Counted from the stretch's first letter, positions 32,439-43,017 are shown. The stretch is 64,000 nt of DNA from Pinirhizobacter sp036499745 (GCF_036499745.1 NZ_DASYDG010000010.1:186001-250000); one strand, 5' to 3'. Notes: a model not told the origin generated them from the sequence alone. Numbers and translations: made by a program.

Positions 32439-33806
32439 ATGAACCGCCACGTCTTGAACCCATCCAGCGCGTCATTGGCCACGCGCGACCTTGCCGTGCT
32501 CTGGCATCCCTGCACGCAGATGCACGATCACGAAACGATCCCCATGGTACCCGTGGTGCGTGGCGAAGGGGCGTGGCTGGTCGATGCCGACGGCCGACGC
32601 TACCTCGACGGCATCAGCAGCTGGTGGACGAACCTGTTCGGCCACGCCAACCCGCGCATCGGCGCGGCGGTGAAAAAACAGCTCGATACCCTCGAACACG
32701 TGATCTTCGCCGGGTTCACCCATGAACCTGCGGTGGAACTGGCCGAATCGTTGCTTCGCGTGGCTCCCCCGGGCCTCGAGCGCGTGTTCCTGGCGGACAA
32801 TGGCTCGGCGGCGGTCGAAGTGGCGCTGAAGATGAGCTTCCACTACTGGCAAAACGTCGGCCACGGCGAGAAGACCCGCTTCATCGCGCTCACCGGCAGC
32901 TATCACGGGGAAACACTCGGTGCCCTCTCGGTGAGCGACGTGGCGCTTTACCGCCGCACCTATGCGCCGTTATTGCTGCACCCGGAGCTCGCGCCCTCGC
33001 CCGATGCCTATGAAGGTGAGCCCGGCGAAACACCCGTGCAGGTGGCGACACGCCGCCTGGGCCAGATGCGTACGCTGTTGGAACAATACGCCCACGAATG
33101 CTGCGCGGTGATCGTGGAACCGCTGGTGCAGTGTGCCGGTGGCATGCGCATGCACGACGCCAGTTACCTCTCGGGGCTGCGTGCGCTGTGCGATGAGTTC
33201 CAGGTGCACCTGATCGCCGACGAGATCGCCGTCGGCTTTGGCCGCACCGGCACCCTGTTTGCCTGCGAACAGGCGGCGATCACACCCGATTTCCTATGCC
33301 TTTCCAAGGGGCTCACCGGCGGCTTCCTGCCTCTATCGGCGGTGCTCACCACCGGTACGGTATACGCGGCGTTCTATGATGAGTACCGCAGCGGCAAGGC
33401 CTTCCTGCACTCGCACAGTTACACCGGCAATCCACTGGCCTGCGCCGCGGCGGTGGAAACATTGCGCATTTTCCACGAGGAACCCGTGCTCGAGCGCAAT
33501 CGTGTGCTGGCCGCGCACCTGCGCGCGCGGCTGGCACCGCTCACCGACCATCCGCACGTGGCCGATGTCCGGCAGACCGGGATGATCGCCGCGGTGGAAC
33601 TGGTAGCCGACAAGACAACACGCCGGCCCTTCGAGGCCGGCGAACGCCGGGGGCTTCGCGTATACCTGCATGGCCTGGATCATGGCGTCCTCCTGCGCCC
33701 GCTGGGCAACGTGGTCTATTTCATGCCGCCCTATGTGGTCAGCACACAGGAGATCGACCACCTGGTGGACGTGGCCATCGCGGGGATCGAACGCGCGGTC
33801 GCCTGA
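32439..33806 (+). CDS. bioA: Adenosylmethionine-8-amino-7-oxononanoate aminotransferase
   Basis: A 455-residue PLP-dependent class-III aminotransferase of biotin synthesis that converts KAPA to DAPA using S-adenosylmethionine as amino donor. BioA features are LWHPCTQMHDHE near the N-terminus, DGISSWWTNLFGHANPRI, SYHGETLGALSVSD, EIAVGFGRTGTLFACE and the PLP lysine in LSKGLTGGFLPLSA (Lys290). ATG 32439 is the family start. It is divergent from gspN and separated from rsmE by 20 bp. No other bio gene is in view, so the pathway is dispersed. Confidence 0.96.
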   Translation: MNRHVLNPSSASLATRDLAVLWHPCTQMHDHETIPMVPVVRGEGAWLVDADGRRYLDGISSWWTNLFGHANPRIGAAVKKQLDTLEHVIFAGFTHEPAVELAESLLRVAPPGLERVFLADNGSAAVEVALKMSFHYWQNVGHGEKTRFIALTGSYHGETLGALSVSDVALYRRTYAPLLLHPELAPSPDAYEGEPGETPVQVATRRLGQMRTLLEQYAHECCAVIVEPLVQCAGGMRMHDASYLSGLRALCDEFQVHLIADEIAVGFGRTGTLFACEQAAITPDFLCLSKGLTGGFLPLSAVLTTGTVYAAFYDEYRSGKAFLHSHSYTGNPLACAAAVETLRIFHEEPVLERNRVLAAHLRARLAPLTDHPHVADVRQTGMIAAVELVADKTTRRPFEAGERRGLRVYLHGLDHGVLLRPLGNVVYFMPPYVVSTQEIDHLVDVAIAGIERAVA

Positions 33807-33826
33807 AACGAACCTACAATGGGCCG

Positions 33827-34561
33827 ATGCGAACCATTCGAGTCCATGTGGAACAAACCCTCGCCGCCGGCAGCGAGGCCATCATCACCGGCCAGGCCGT
33901 CGATCACGTCGGCCGCGTCCTGCGCATGCAGGCCGGCGATGCGATCACCCTGTTCAACGGCGATGGCAACCAGTACGCAGGCCGCCTCGTCGAGGCCGGC
34001 AAGAAGGAACTGCGCGTGGCCGTCGAATCCACGACGCCGGCAGGCAATGAATCACCGCTGCCGCTGGTGCTGGTACAGGGTGTGGCCCGCGGCGACAAGA
34101 TGGATTTCATCATGCAGAAGGCGACCGAACTGGGCGTGGCGGGGATCGTGCCCGTCACCTGCGAACGTTCGGAAGTAAAGCTCGATGCCGGTCGCGCGAA
34201 GAAGCGCCGGGCGCACTGGCAGGCGGTGGTGGTGGGCGCATGCGAGCAGAGCGGCCGCGCCCTGGTTCCAGTGGTGTGGCCCACCATGGCGTTGTCCACG
34301 TGGCTCGTATCGCTGGAAGATGATGGACGCCAACGCGTGGCACTGATGCCAGGCGTGGGACGCCGTGTAGGCGAACTCGCGCTGGGCAGCCCCGGGGCCT
34401 ATCTGGTGGTGGGGCCCGAAGGCGGCCTGGGCCAGCGCGATACCGAAGCGCTGGCCTCGGCGGGCTTCATGGGTTTGCAGCTTGGGCCGCGCATCCTGCG
34501 CACGGAAACCGCGGGCCTGGCTGCATTGGCCGCTCTGCAATCGCTATACGGCGACTGGTAA
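33827..34561 (+). CDS. rsmE: 16S rRNA (uracil1498-N3)-methyltransferase
   Basis: A 244-residue SPOUT-class methyltransferase with an N-terminal PUA-like domain (HVGRVLRMQAGDAITLFNGDG) and C-terminal knotted domain. The S-adenosylmethionine-binding knot is seen in VVGPEGGLGQRDTEAL and LGPRILRTETAGLAAL; KATELGVAGIVPVTCERS marks the domain junction. It methylates U1498 in the decoding region of 16S rRNA. It follows bioA closely and converges with chpC, 5 bp away. Confidence 0.96.
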   Translation: MRTIRVHVEQTLAAGSEAIITGQAVDHVGRVLRMQAGDAITLFNGDGNQYAGRLVEAGKKELRVAVESTTPAGNESPLPLVLVQGVARGDKMDFIMQKATELGVAGIVPVTCERSEVKLDAGRAKKRRAHWQAVVVGACEQSGRALVPVVWPTMALSTWLVSLEDDGRQRVALMPGVGRRVGELALGSPGAYLVVGPEGGLGQRDTEALASAGFMGLQLGPRILRTETAGLAALAALQSLYGDW

Positions 34562-34566
34562 GGCCT

Positions 34567-35037
34567 TCAGGCGGCTTCCAGCACGGCGACGAGTTCCGCC
34601 TCGATCGCTTCCAGGTCCGGGATCACCGCGGTGTCGTCGCGCACCAACACGTTGGCGCGCACGCCGAACGGCAGTTCCGAGCCATCGTGCGTAGGCAGGA
34701 TCAATTCGGCGTTAAGCGTGGTCAGGCGGGGGAAACCCTGGGTAACCACGGCAATGAATGGCAGCTTCGGGTTGCCGCCGAGAGCCTTCAATACCGCCAC
34801 GCGGGAGTTGCCGCTTTCGCTCGACGGATCAATCCCGGTGAGGGTGGCGAACGACACCAGCGGCACGCGCCAGCCGCGCCACGCGATGCGGCCGAGCAGC
34901 CATGCAGGTGCATGTTCCACCGGCTCCGGCGTAGACAGCGTAATCACTTCTGAAATCGTGGCGTTGGGCAGCAGCAGGCGGGCACCGCCGCTGGGGATCA
35001 GCACGCAACGGATTTCGCGCGGCAGCAGGTCGCTCAT
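34567..35037 (-). CDS. chpC: CheW-like coupling protein ChpC
   Basis: A 156-residue single CheW domain (RCVLIPSGGARLLLPNATIS, WLLGRIAWRGWRVPLVSF, LKALGGNPKLPFIAVVTQG). It is the last gene of the Pil-Chp run, overlapping chpB by four bases (ATGA), the same position as ChpC in Pseudomonas aeruginosa, where it couples an input to the ChpA kinase. The distal position and CheW-only content support ChpC; the second coupler, PilI, is encoded upstream of pilJ. Confidence 0.85.
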   Translation of the reverse strand: MSDLLPREIRCVLIPSGGARLLLPNATISEVITLSTPEPVEHAPAWLLGRIAWRGWRVPLVSFATLTGIDPSSESGNSRVAVLKALGGNPKLPFIAVVTQGFPRLTTLNAELILPTHDGSELPFGVRANVLVRDDTAVIPDLEAIEAELVAVLEAA

Positions 35038-36953
35038 GGGAATTCCTCGATCAGGCGCGCAGCCATGGCGGCCACGCTGCCAGTGAAGCTTTCGATGCGC
35101 TCGGCATGGATGCCGGCGATGGTGGCCGACGCGCGGTCGCCCGGTTCTTCTGCCCAGACCCGTCCGCTACGATCGGCCACGGCCTGGCAACCGGCCACGC
35201 CATCGCGGCCACTGCCGACGAAGACCACCGCGGTGAGGTCGGCGCCGAAGGTCGCGGCCAGCTGGCTAAGGGTGGCATCCACGCCACCGGCGTCATCGCC
35301 GGTAAGGGTTACCTGCCCGTCACGGCGCAAGGCCATGCGATGACCGGGCGGCATCACGAGCACGCTTGATTGCGCGGCGAAGCGGTCGGCTTCGGCCACG
35401 CGCGAGGGAAGTGTCGTCGTGGCGGCAAGGCTACGAGCGAAAACCGCCGCGTCACCCTGCTGCAGCACCACCACCAGGGCGGGCAGGCGCGCGGGCATGG
35501 ACGCCAGGAACAACCTGGCCGCGTCCTCGCTGTCCTGCGATACCACCAGGGCCAGCACGCGGCGTACGCTCGCCGCCGCACTGTCCAGGAACGTCTCGGC
35601 GAAATATTCACTGTCCGAGGCCCGGGGCGCCACGGCTTCCTCCATCGACACCAGTTCCAGGCCCAGGCCCGGCTCCAGCGACTGGTCGTCTTCGGCATCA
35701 CTTTCCGGGGCAAGGAATTCCGCCGCGGACATCTTCTCGATGCCGAAGGGATTGGGTTCGGGACTGGCCATCGGCGCGGTCGCCGCATCGCCCGCTACCG
35801 GCTCCTGGTCATCGACCAGGCTCCAGTCCGGCGGGATGGACTGGGAGACCTGGGTGACCCGTGATTCGATCTCGGGTAACACGATGTCCTGGACCGGGGG
35901 CGGCTGGACACCGGCCGTATCAGCCTCGTCCATCGGAGCCAGGCTGAACCGGCCGGTATCGGGAGATGCAGGCGGAACCGCCGGGGCGGTTGCCGGTGCT
36001 TGCCCGAAGTCTTCTTCGTCATCCATCAGCGAGAGGCCAGCGAAATCCTCGTGCGACACAGTCGCCGCGGGGGCAGGTGTCGACGGCTGTCGCGCCGGTT
36101 CGTCGTGGATCGCCGGCGCGCGCGATGCGGTGTCGCCGCCGTTGTCACTGGCGCCGAAGAGATAATCCGGCTCCGCCTCGGTGTCGGTGGCGAGGTTCGC
36201 CAGTTCGTCGAATTCCGCACTAAGGGAAAGCGCATCGTCGTGCGCGGGTGGCCGCGGCGCCATCGGGCCGGCGTCGCCGAAGACATAGTCGTCGCTGGCG
36301 GGAAGTTCGGTGTCGAGGTCGGCTGCGAGGTCCTCGTTGAACACCAGCGGCGAAGCAGACACCGCTTCGAGATCCTCGTATTCGCTGGCGGCGGCGTTGC
36401 CCTGGTCGATGGCGCCATCCAGCTCCATGCCCTGGAAAGCCGCGGCTTCGTCGTCCTGGGACAACAGCGCCTCGAGTTCGGCTTCCAGTTCTTCGGACCT
36501 GGCCTCGGTCTCGGCCAGTGGCGCCACGTTGGCATGATGGTTATCAGCGTGCGTTGCCGGTGCCTGGGGCTCAGGCAAGTCGATGCCACGTGCGTCGGCC
36601 GGTCGCGGCGGATCGATGTCGGCTCCGGCCAGGAGCTTTGTCGCAAGATGGCGCGCCCAACGAGCGCGGTCCCAACCCTGAAGCCCGCGGGAAGCCGCCG
36701 CATCGTTGAATATCAGACGGGGATGGTCTCCGTCGATGGCATCGTAGAGGCGGTCGAGTTCTTCGTCGGCATCGTCGTCGAGGTTAACCACCACGATGTC
36801 GACGCCGGTGGACTTGATCTCATGGGCACCGAACGACGCCACGGCGCCTTCGTGCACGATGCGCGCGCCCAGTTCCACCAGGGCCGCGCGCAACTGGGAG
36901 CCAAGTTCCTCATCGCCGAACAACAGGGCGACGGCGACACCGCGATCAGCCAT
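35034..36953 (-). CDS. chpB: CheB/ChpB-like protein with degenerate methylesterase domain
   Basis: A 639-residue protein. Residues 1-110 resemble a receiver without a clear phospho-site, about 110-450 is a low-complexity acidic linker, and about 455-639 aligns with the CheB methylesterase. The catalytic elements are altered: the Ser motif GxSxGG reads VVSQDSEDA, the His in VVQH reads VVLQQGD, while the Asp motif is kept in VGSGRDGVAG. The protein is therefore unlikely to demethylate PilJ by the usual mechanism. It starts inside the end of chpA with an eight-base overlap. Position between chpA and chpC supports the ChpB name. A structural or scaffolding role is possible. Confidence 0.82.
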   Translation of the reverse strand: MADRGVAVALLFGDEELGSQLRAALVELGARIVHEGAVASFGAHEIKSTGVDIVVVNLDDDADEELDRLYDAIDGDHPRLIFNDAAASRGLQGWDRARWARHLATKLLAGADIDPPRPADARGIDLPEPQAPATHADNHHANVAPLAETEARSEELEAELEALLSQDDEAAAFQGMELDGAIDQGNAAASEYEDLEAVSASPLVFNEDLAADLDTELPASDDYVFGDAGPMAPRPPAHDDALSLSAEFDELANLATDTEAEPDYLFGASDNGGDTASRAPAIHDEPARQPSTPAPAATVSHEDFAGLSLMDDEEDFGQAPATAPAVPPASPDTGRFSLAPMDEADTAGVQPPPVQDIVLPEIESRVTQVSQSIPPDWSLVDDQEPVAGDAATAPMASPEPNPFGIEKMSAAEFLAPESDAEDDQSLEPGLGLELVSMEEAVAPRASDSEYFAETFLDSAAASVRRVLALVVSQDSEDAARLFLASMPARLPALVVVLQQGDAAVFARSLAATTTLPSRVAEADRFAAQSSVLVMPPGHRMALRRDGQVTLTGDDAGGVDATLSQLAATFGADLTAVVFVGSGRDGVAGCQAVADRSGRVWAEEPGDRASATIAGIHAERIESFTGSVAAMAARLIEEFP

Positions 36954-39900
36954 GCGTTACCCCGAGCACGTCGTTGATCTGCACCACCAGGTCGCTCTCC
37001 TGGTAGGGCTTGCCGATGTAGCGCTCCACGCCGATGTCGAAGGCGCGCTGCCGGTGCTTTTCGCCCGTACGCGATGTGATCATGATGATCGGGACATCGC
37101 GCAGGCGGGCGTCGGCCTTCATGTGCGTGGCGAGCTCATAGCCGTCCATGCGCGGCATCTCGATGTCGAGCAACATGAGGTCGGGCACGCGTTCGTGCAG
37201 TTTCTCGATGGCATCGACACCGTCCTTGGCCGTCATCACCTCGAACTCGTTACGCTCAAGCACGCGGCCGGTGACCTTGCGCATGGTGATCGAATCATCC
37301 ACCACCATCACCAGCGGACGCACGCGCACTTCGTCGGGCAGCGCCGGCACGAAGGGTGTACGGTCATCGGCGGCCTGAGCGCGGCGGGCCACGTTGTGGC
37401 GGACCAGCGGGGCAAGGTCAAGGATGATCAGCACCGAGCCGTCGCCCATGATCGTGGCGCCCAGGATGCCGGGCACCGAGCTGACCTGCGGGCCGACGGG
37501 CTTGACCACGATTTCGCGTGAACCGAGTACTTCGTCGATGCGGATCGCAGCGCGGAGGTCGCCGCTGCGGGTCAACAGCAAGGGCTGCTGGCCTTCCTCG
37601 AGCACGGTGACCGGCGGCAGGCCGAGCAACTGCGGCAGGTCGTGCACGCCGTAGTCGTCATTGCCATAGGTGAAGTTCGGATCGGCCTCGGACAGGCGTG
37701 CCAGCATGTCTTCGGGCGAAATGCGCGCCACGCCCTGCACCGAGGTCATCGGAATGGCGAAATGCGACTCGCCGATGCGTACCAGGATGGCCTGGGTCAC
37801 CGCCAGGGTGAACGGCAGGCGCAAGGTGAAAGTCGTGCCCTGCCCTTGGGTCGAATCGATCGACAGCGTGCCGCCGAGCTGCTTGATCTCGTTGGCAACC
37901 ACGTCCATGCCCACGCCGCGGCCGGCCAGCTGGGTGACTTCCTGCGCGGTGGAGAAACCCGGGGTGGCGATGAAGGCCAGGAGCTGATCGTCGCCGACGC
38001 GTGCATCACGCCGCAGCAGGCCGCGTTCGATCGCCTTGGCGCGAATGGCCTCGCGGTCCAGGCCGCGTCCGTCGTCGGACACGCGGATCACCACCTCGGT
38101 GGCTTCACGGCTCACCTGGATGCGTACGGTGCCTTCCGGATTCTTGCCGGCGGCCTCGCGTTCGGCCGGCGACTCGATGCCGTGGGCCACCGCGTTGCGC
38201 AGCATGTGCTCGAACGGCGCCTTGATGCGATCGAGCAGGTTGCGGTCCATTTCGCCGTGGGCGCCGTCCACCTGCAAGGTGGCGCGTTTGTCCAGGTCGG
38301 TCGCTGCCTGTCGCAAGGTACGGCGCAGGTTCGGCACCATGGCGTCGAACGGCAGCATGCGCGTCTGCATCAGGCCGTCCTGCAGTTCGGAGTTCACCCG
38401 CGACTGCTGCAGCAGCAAGGTTTCCGATTGGCGCGTGAGGTCGTCCAGGATGCCCTGGATCGACACCAGATCCGATACCGACTCGGCGAGGGCCCGCGAG
38501 TACTGCTGCAGACCGGAGAAACGGTCCAGTTCCAGCGGGTCGAACGAGGCGATGCCCGTTTCGCGATGTTCCTGCTGGTAGCGGGCGATGATCTGCGCCT
38601 CGGTTTCGATCTCCAGCATGCGCAGCTGGCTGCGCAGTCGGCTCACCGTCTGTTCGTGCTCGATCAGGTTGAAGCGGAAGCCGGTGATCTGCTGTTCCAG
38701 GCGCGAGCGGTAGATCGACATCTCGCCGGCATGGTTGACCAGGGTGTCGAGCAATTCGGCGCGAACGCGGATCTGCTCCTGGGACCCACGCTGTTCTTCC
38801 TCGAATTCCGGCAGCAGTTCGGGCAGGTCGCGCGGGTCGATCGGCTCGACTTCAGTGTCGTCGTCGGCGAATACCGGCGCCACGACTTCGCGCTCGGGTG
38901 CGGCGAACACCGTGGGTTCGTCCTCGATCGGGCCGATGACACCACCTGCCAGTTCCACGAACGGGTGGATAGCGTGCGGGTCCAGACCAACGCTCTGGCC
39001 CTGGGCCAGTCGCTGGATCATGCCGTGGAGCTGGTCGAAACCACTCTCCATGGCACGGATGGCAACCAGGTCACCGTCGCGGCGGCCACCGGCCACTGCA
39101 TCGAGCACCGCTTCCATGGCGTGGGCAAGGTCGCCCACCGGCGGCACGCCGGCCATGCGGGCGCTGCCCTTGAGCGTATGCAGGTCGCGCTGCAGGCCGG
39201 CCACGTGCTGGGGCTCGGTCGGCGCACCGCGCCACTGGGCCAGCACGCCGTCGGCGTGGTCCAGGATCTCGCGTCCTTCCTCGACGAACACCTCAAGGAG
39301 GTCCGGATCGATGGTGGACAGGTCGACCATGCCCGGCACGACCTGTTCGCTGGCGGCGGCCAACGGCATGGCCACCGGCTCCGGCGCGTGGACGTCCAGG
39401 TCCGTCGCCGGCGGCAACGCGGTGTGCGCATCAGGTTCGGCGGTGAGCTCGTCTTCCAGCTCCGCTTCGGCCACGAGTTGTTCGTCGTCGCCCGCCGGAC
39501 CGGATACTGCGGTGGACGGCACCTCGTCGTCGCTCGACATCGGGCCCTCGGCATCGAGCTCGGCCTGCAACTGGGCTTCAAGTTCAGCTTCGAGCTCGGC
39601 GTCGTTGAGCGACGTTGTGTCTTCAAATTCGGCCGAAGGCAGGGCCATGCCATCGGCAAGCTCCGCCGATGCATCCAGGGGCAGGTTTTGCATCGACTCC
39701 GCGGCGGCGGACCCAGGCATCTGGGCGGCTTCTTCGTCGAGCTCGGCCATCAGCGCGTCCCACGCCGCAGCGTCGTCGACGGTCGGCGTGGTGATCGCGG
39801 GTACGCCAGGATCCAACGGTTCCCCGCCATCCATTGCGGCGAGGAAATCGGCGGTCAGGTCTTCGTTGACGTCGGCGGCGGCTACGCCAGCACCGGCATC

Positions 39901-42900
39901 GGGAATCTCCCCGGCCAGCGAAGCGGACACCGCGGCGTCGAAATCCGCATCGTGCCTGAGGGCTTCGAGGGCTTCGTCCGGTGCGGGCTCGAACAGCACA
40001 TGCGCCACCTGGACGGCGGGCTGCTCATCGCGCATGCGGCTGATGCGATCGGCAAGCTGGTCGACGGCGGGCACATAGGGTTCGTCGTCGTCGAACTGGG
40101 CCATGATGTGTTCGACGAGGTCGGCAACGTCGCCCAGGGCGAGCACGCCCTCCGGCGACAACGACCCGCTGCCGGCGCGCACGCGCTTGAGCAGGCCTTC
40201 CATCGGTGCCAATACATGGATCAACGGCGCAATGTCGACCATGCCGATGGCGCCATGCAGGGTATGCACGGCGCGCAGGAGGGCATCGTCCACCGGCAGG
40301 TGGCCGTCGTCGGTACGGGCCAGCGCCGCACGGATGGTCTGCTGGTACTGGCCCACTTCCGTGCGAAGGATATCCAGCAATACGGGATCGATCGGCGGCA
40401 GTGCCGGACCGATGAACATCGCCGGCGGCGTGTGCGTTTCGTCGGCATGGACCGCTTCCATCCCAGTCGCAGCCGCCGGGACGTCCGATGGCGCGTCGGG
40501 GGTTGCGGCAGGTGCGAAGGCAGCCGTGGGGATAGCCTCGACGGTCGCGCGAGGCACGCGGCGGCGCACCTTGGTGCGCACGGTCTGGCGTGCGGTGAGG
40601 ACATCCTCGATGCGACCTGAGGCGCCTGAAGCCAGACGGTCGGCGACGGTCATGATCGCCGCCAGCGGAGCCATCGGGGTGGGACCGCCGGACAGGGCGA
40701 TGTGCAGTTCCGGCAGCGCGGCCAGGGCATGGGCGACCAAGGCCTGGACATCAGTGTCCGGCGCGATCGTGCCGTCGAGCACGCGGTTGAGCATGTTCTC
40801 GATCTTCCACGCGAACTCGCCCAGCAGGCGCGCGCCCACCAGGCGGCCGGACCCCTTCAGGGTATGGAAGGAGCGGCGGACCGGCACCAGCGACTCGCGC
40901 TTTTCCGGGTCGGTCATCCAGATGGCCACGCCTTGCTGGAGGTTGGTGATCTCCTCGAGCATTTCCTCCAGGAAGATCTCGCGGATCTCATCGTCGATGC
41001 CATCGACCGTCACCTGGAAGCCGGCGAAATCGGCCATGTCGTCGCCACCGACCTCCTGCTCTATCTCTTCCTCCACTTCCACCCAATCGTTGTCGTCCGA
41101 GGCGGCAACGTGGGATACGAAGGCGTGGCCAGAGGACGGCAGGGGCGCGCCGGCGGTTTCGGCCGCGGGGCTTTCGTTGAAGATCGGCGGCACGCTGCCG
41201 CCATCGGCCAGCAGGCCCACCGGTTCGTCGGCAGTGGCTCCGTGCGATGCGACGGCAAAATCGTCCGCGCCCGCATGGATGGCTTCTTCGGCCGCGCCCC
41301 GTGGTTCGGGCAACGGCCAGTAACCGAGCGCGGCAAGGCTCTGCTCGGTGACGTCAAGGATGTGCTCAAGGCCACCGCGGTGTTCGCGAGCAGCCTCCAG
41401 GTAGTACTCGAGCGCCGCCAGTGCATCGGCCAGGCGATCCATCTGCACACCCGACGGAATGCGGCGGTCCTGGACCAGCTCGTGGTCGACGAAGCGACCG
41501 ATGCCCACGGCCAACTGCGAGGGGCGCACGGCACCGAGCATCTGCATCGCGCCGGAGACCTCGTCCATCAGGCGCGGCACCTCGACCAGCTGTTCGTGAT
41601 CCCAGCTCGATTCGACGAAGCCGACGATGGCTTCCTTGACCTTGAAGGTATTGGCCGTCGCCTCGCGCATCAGCGAAGCGAGGATGTGGCGAGCCTCGCT
41701 GCGTGGCAACGGCGCCGGGCCCTCGCCCGGATCCTCGGCGGCGCCTTCGGCACCCAGGCGTTCGATATGGTCGTCGAGCGAGGCTTCGACATAAAGCAGG
41801 GCGCCGGCGACGTCGAGCAGGGCTTCCTCGTCGGGGGCGCGCATGCGCGTGGCGATCTCTTCCATGACGCGGCGTTGTTCATTGACCACGCGGCGAGGCA
41901 CGGCCAGGGCGAGCATGCCCAGGGTGTCGCCCACGCGCTCGAGTACTTCCACCTGCGGGGCCAGCTCCGAGGGGTCGCCTTCGTGGCGCCGCAAGAAGAG
42001 GTCGAGCGCATCCTTGACGCGAAGCAGGTCGTCCTTGATGGCCGAGGCTACGGTATCCAGTAGCGCGCGGTTGTGGCCGGACATCGAGCCACGGGCATGC
42101 TCGAGCTCAGCGTCATCGGGAAGCAGGCCGTCCAGGCGATAGACCCGGCGCAATTCATCGAGACGTTCGCTGCCCGGACGCGCCTGGGCGACGAAATACA
42201 GCAGTTTGCGCGAAAGCTCGTCACCATCGCCGCCGAGCAGGGCTTCCTCGCCTTGTTCGAGCAACTGGCGGATGCACCGATCGACGCGGCCGATCAGGTG
42301 CCGCACTTCCTTCGCGTGCGCCTTAAGCACGCCACGCTCCAGGCCATCGAGCACACCGGCGGTGATCCACCACAGGCGGCGCCCGGCGATGGTGTAGCAG
42401 CGGGCAGCCAGCGAATCGAGCGTGGCGCGCATGCCCTGGAGCTGGCGATCGCCGCCCTGGCCACGGAACCAGGACAGCAGCAGTTGCTGGAAACGCAGGC
42501 GCAATGCGGCGATTTCGTCGCGGTAGAACTCAGTGGCATGCGGCTCGGTGGCGCCCGGGGCATCCATCGGCAACGCGACATCGAGATTGGGCGTGAACAG
42601 GGCCGATTCGTGCAGGCCGTCGACGCCACGGCTGGCGCGCAGGTCGTTGAGCAACGGCAGCAGCACAATGGGAACATCCCGATGCCCGCTCTGCAGGCGC
42701 TCGAGGTAGTCGGGCATCTGCACCATGCCGCGCATCAGCGCGGCATAGGCATCGTCGCGCTGGGCAACGGTACCGGCCATCAGGGCCGCCACCAGTTGCT
42801 CCATTTCCTCCACCACCATGGCCGCGCCATAGAGCTCGACCATGCGAAGGGTGCCATGCACCTGGTGCAGGTCCGCTGCGCATGAGCGCATGACATGGAT

Positions 42901-43017
42901 GTCGGCCGGTTCGCTGACGTAGGCCTCCAGCGCCTGGCGTGCCTTGGAAAGCGCCTCGTCCAGCTCCGCCTTGACCCAGTTGAGCGTGGTGAAATCGTTG
43001 TGGTCCTGGAGTCTCAT
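36946..43017 (-). CDS. chpA: ChpA-type hybrid histidine kinase/response regulator of the Pil-Chp system
   Basis: 2023 residues. Order of parts: an Hpt-like domain (about 40-110, VHGTLRMVEL), FimL-like helical region (about 180-570), Hpt domains near 720 (FHTLKGSGRLVG), 918 (VHTLHGAIGMVD) and 1280 (LHTLKGSARMAG) joined by long acidic linkers, CheA dimerisation and HATPase (about 1390-1730; HMLRNAVAHGIE, DDGRGLD, GRGVGMD), CheW (about 1740-1880) and a C-terminal receiver (about 1896-2015; LMLLDIEMPRMDG). It autophosphorylates and passes phosphate to PilG and PilH, controlling type IV pilus twitching and cAMP in Pseudomonas. ATG 43017 gives the family start RLQDHNDFTTLNWVKAEL; upstream open sequence is not family-like. 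Confidence 0.94.
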   Translation of the reverse strand: MRLQDHNDFTTLNWVKAELDEALSKARQALEAYVSEPADIHVMRSCAADLHQVHGTLRMVELYGAAMVVEEMEQLVAALMAGTVAQRDDAYAALMRGMVQMPDYLERLQSGHRDVPIVLLPLLNDLRASRGVDGLHESALFTPNLDVALPMDAPGATEPHATEFYRDEIAALRLRFQQLLLSWFRGQGGDRQLQGMRATLDSLAARCYTIAGRRLWWITAGVLDGLERGVLKAHAKEVRHLIGRVDRCIRQLLEQGEEALLGGDGDELSRKLLYFVAQARPGSERLDELRRVYRLDGLLPDDAELEHARGSMSGHNRALLDTVASAIKDDLLRVKDALDLFLRRHEGDPSELAPQVEVLERVGDTLGMLALAVPRRVVNEQRRVMEEIATRMRAPDEEALLDVAGALLYVEASLDDHIERLGAEGAAEDPGEGPAPLPRSEARHILASLMREATANTFKVKEAIVGFVESSWDHEQLVEVPRLMDEVSGAMQMLGAVRPSQLAVGIGRFVDHELVQDRRIPSGVQMDRLADALAALEYYLEAAREHRGGLEHILDVTEQSLAALGYWPLPEPRGAAEEAIHAGADDFAVASHGATADEPVGLLADGGSVPPIFNESPAAETAGAPLPSSGHAFVSHVAASDDNDWVEVEEEIEQEVGGDDMADFAGFQVTVDGIDDEIREIFLEEMLEEITNLQQGVAIWMTDPEKRESLVPVRRSFHTLKGSGRLVGARLLGEFAWKIENMLNRVLDGTIAPDTDVQALVAHALAALPELHIALSGGPTPMAPLAAIMTVADRLASGASGRIEDVLTARQTVRTKVRRRVPRATVEAIPTAAFAPAATPDAPSDVPAAATGMEAVHADETHTPPAMFIGPALPPIDPVLLDILRTEVGQYQQTIRAALARTDDGHLPVDDALLRAVHTLHGAIGMVDIAPLIHVLAPMEGLLKRVRAGSGSLSPEGVLALGDVADLVEHIMAQFDDDEPYVPAVDQLADRISRMRDEQPAVQVAHVLFEPAPDEALEALRHDADFDAAVSASLAGEIPDAGAGVAAADVNEDLTADFLAAMDGGEPLDPGVPAITTPTVDDAAAWDALMAELDEEAAQMPGSAAAESMQNLPLDASAELADGMALPSAEFEDTTSLNDAELEAELEAQLQAELDAEGPMSSDDEVPSTAVSGPAGDDEQLVAEAELEDELTAEPDAHTALPPATDLDVHAPEPVAMPLAAASEQVVPGMVDLSTIDPDLLEVFVEEGREILDHADGVLAQWRGAPTEPQHVAGLQRDLHTLKGSARMAGVPPVGDLAHAMEAVLDAVAGGRRDGDLVAIRAMESGFDQLHGMIQRLAQGQSVGLDPHAIHPFVELAGGVIGPIEDEPTVFAAPEREVVAPVFADDDTEVEPIDPRDLPELLPEFEEEQRGSQEQIRVRAELLDTLVNHAGEMSIYRSRLEQQITGFRFNLIEHEQTVSRLRSQLRMLEIETEAQIIARYQQEHRETGIASFDPLELDRFSGLQQYSRALAESVSDLVSIQGILDDLTRQSETLLLQQSRVNSELQDGLMQTRMLPFDAMVPNLRRTLRQAATDLDKRATLQVDGAHGEMDRNLLDRIKAPFEHMLRNAVAHGIESPAEREAAGKNPEGTVRIQVSREATEVVIRVSDDGRGLDREAIRAKAIERGLLRRDARVGDDQLLAFIATPGFSTAQEVTQLAGRGVGMDVVANEIKQLGGTLSIDSTQGQGTTFTLRLPFTLAVTQAILVRIGESHFAIPMTSVQGVARISPEDMLARLSEADPNFTYGNDDYGVHDLPQLLGLPPVTVLEEGQQPLLLTRSGDLRAAIRIDEVLGSREIVVKPVGPQVSSVPGILGATIMGDGSVLIILDLAPLVRHNVARRAQAADDRTPFVPALPDEVRVRPLVMVVDDSITMRKVTGRVLERNEFEVMTAKDGVDAIEKLHERVPDLMLLDIEMPRMDGYELATHMKADARLRDVPIIMITSRTGEKHRQRAFDIGVERYIGKPYQESDLVVQINDVLGVTHG

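Noticed and set aside
37642..40620. A 992-codon open frame antisense to chpA
   Set aside because: It lies wholly inside the chpA coding region, is rich in His, Arg and Gly as expected from the reverse complement of acidic linkers, and shows no domain.
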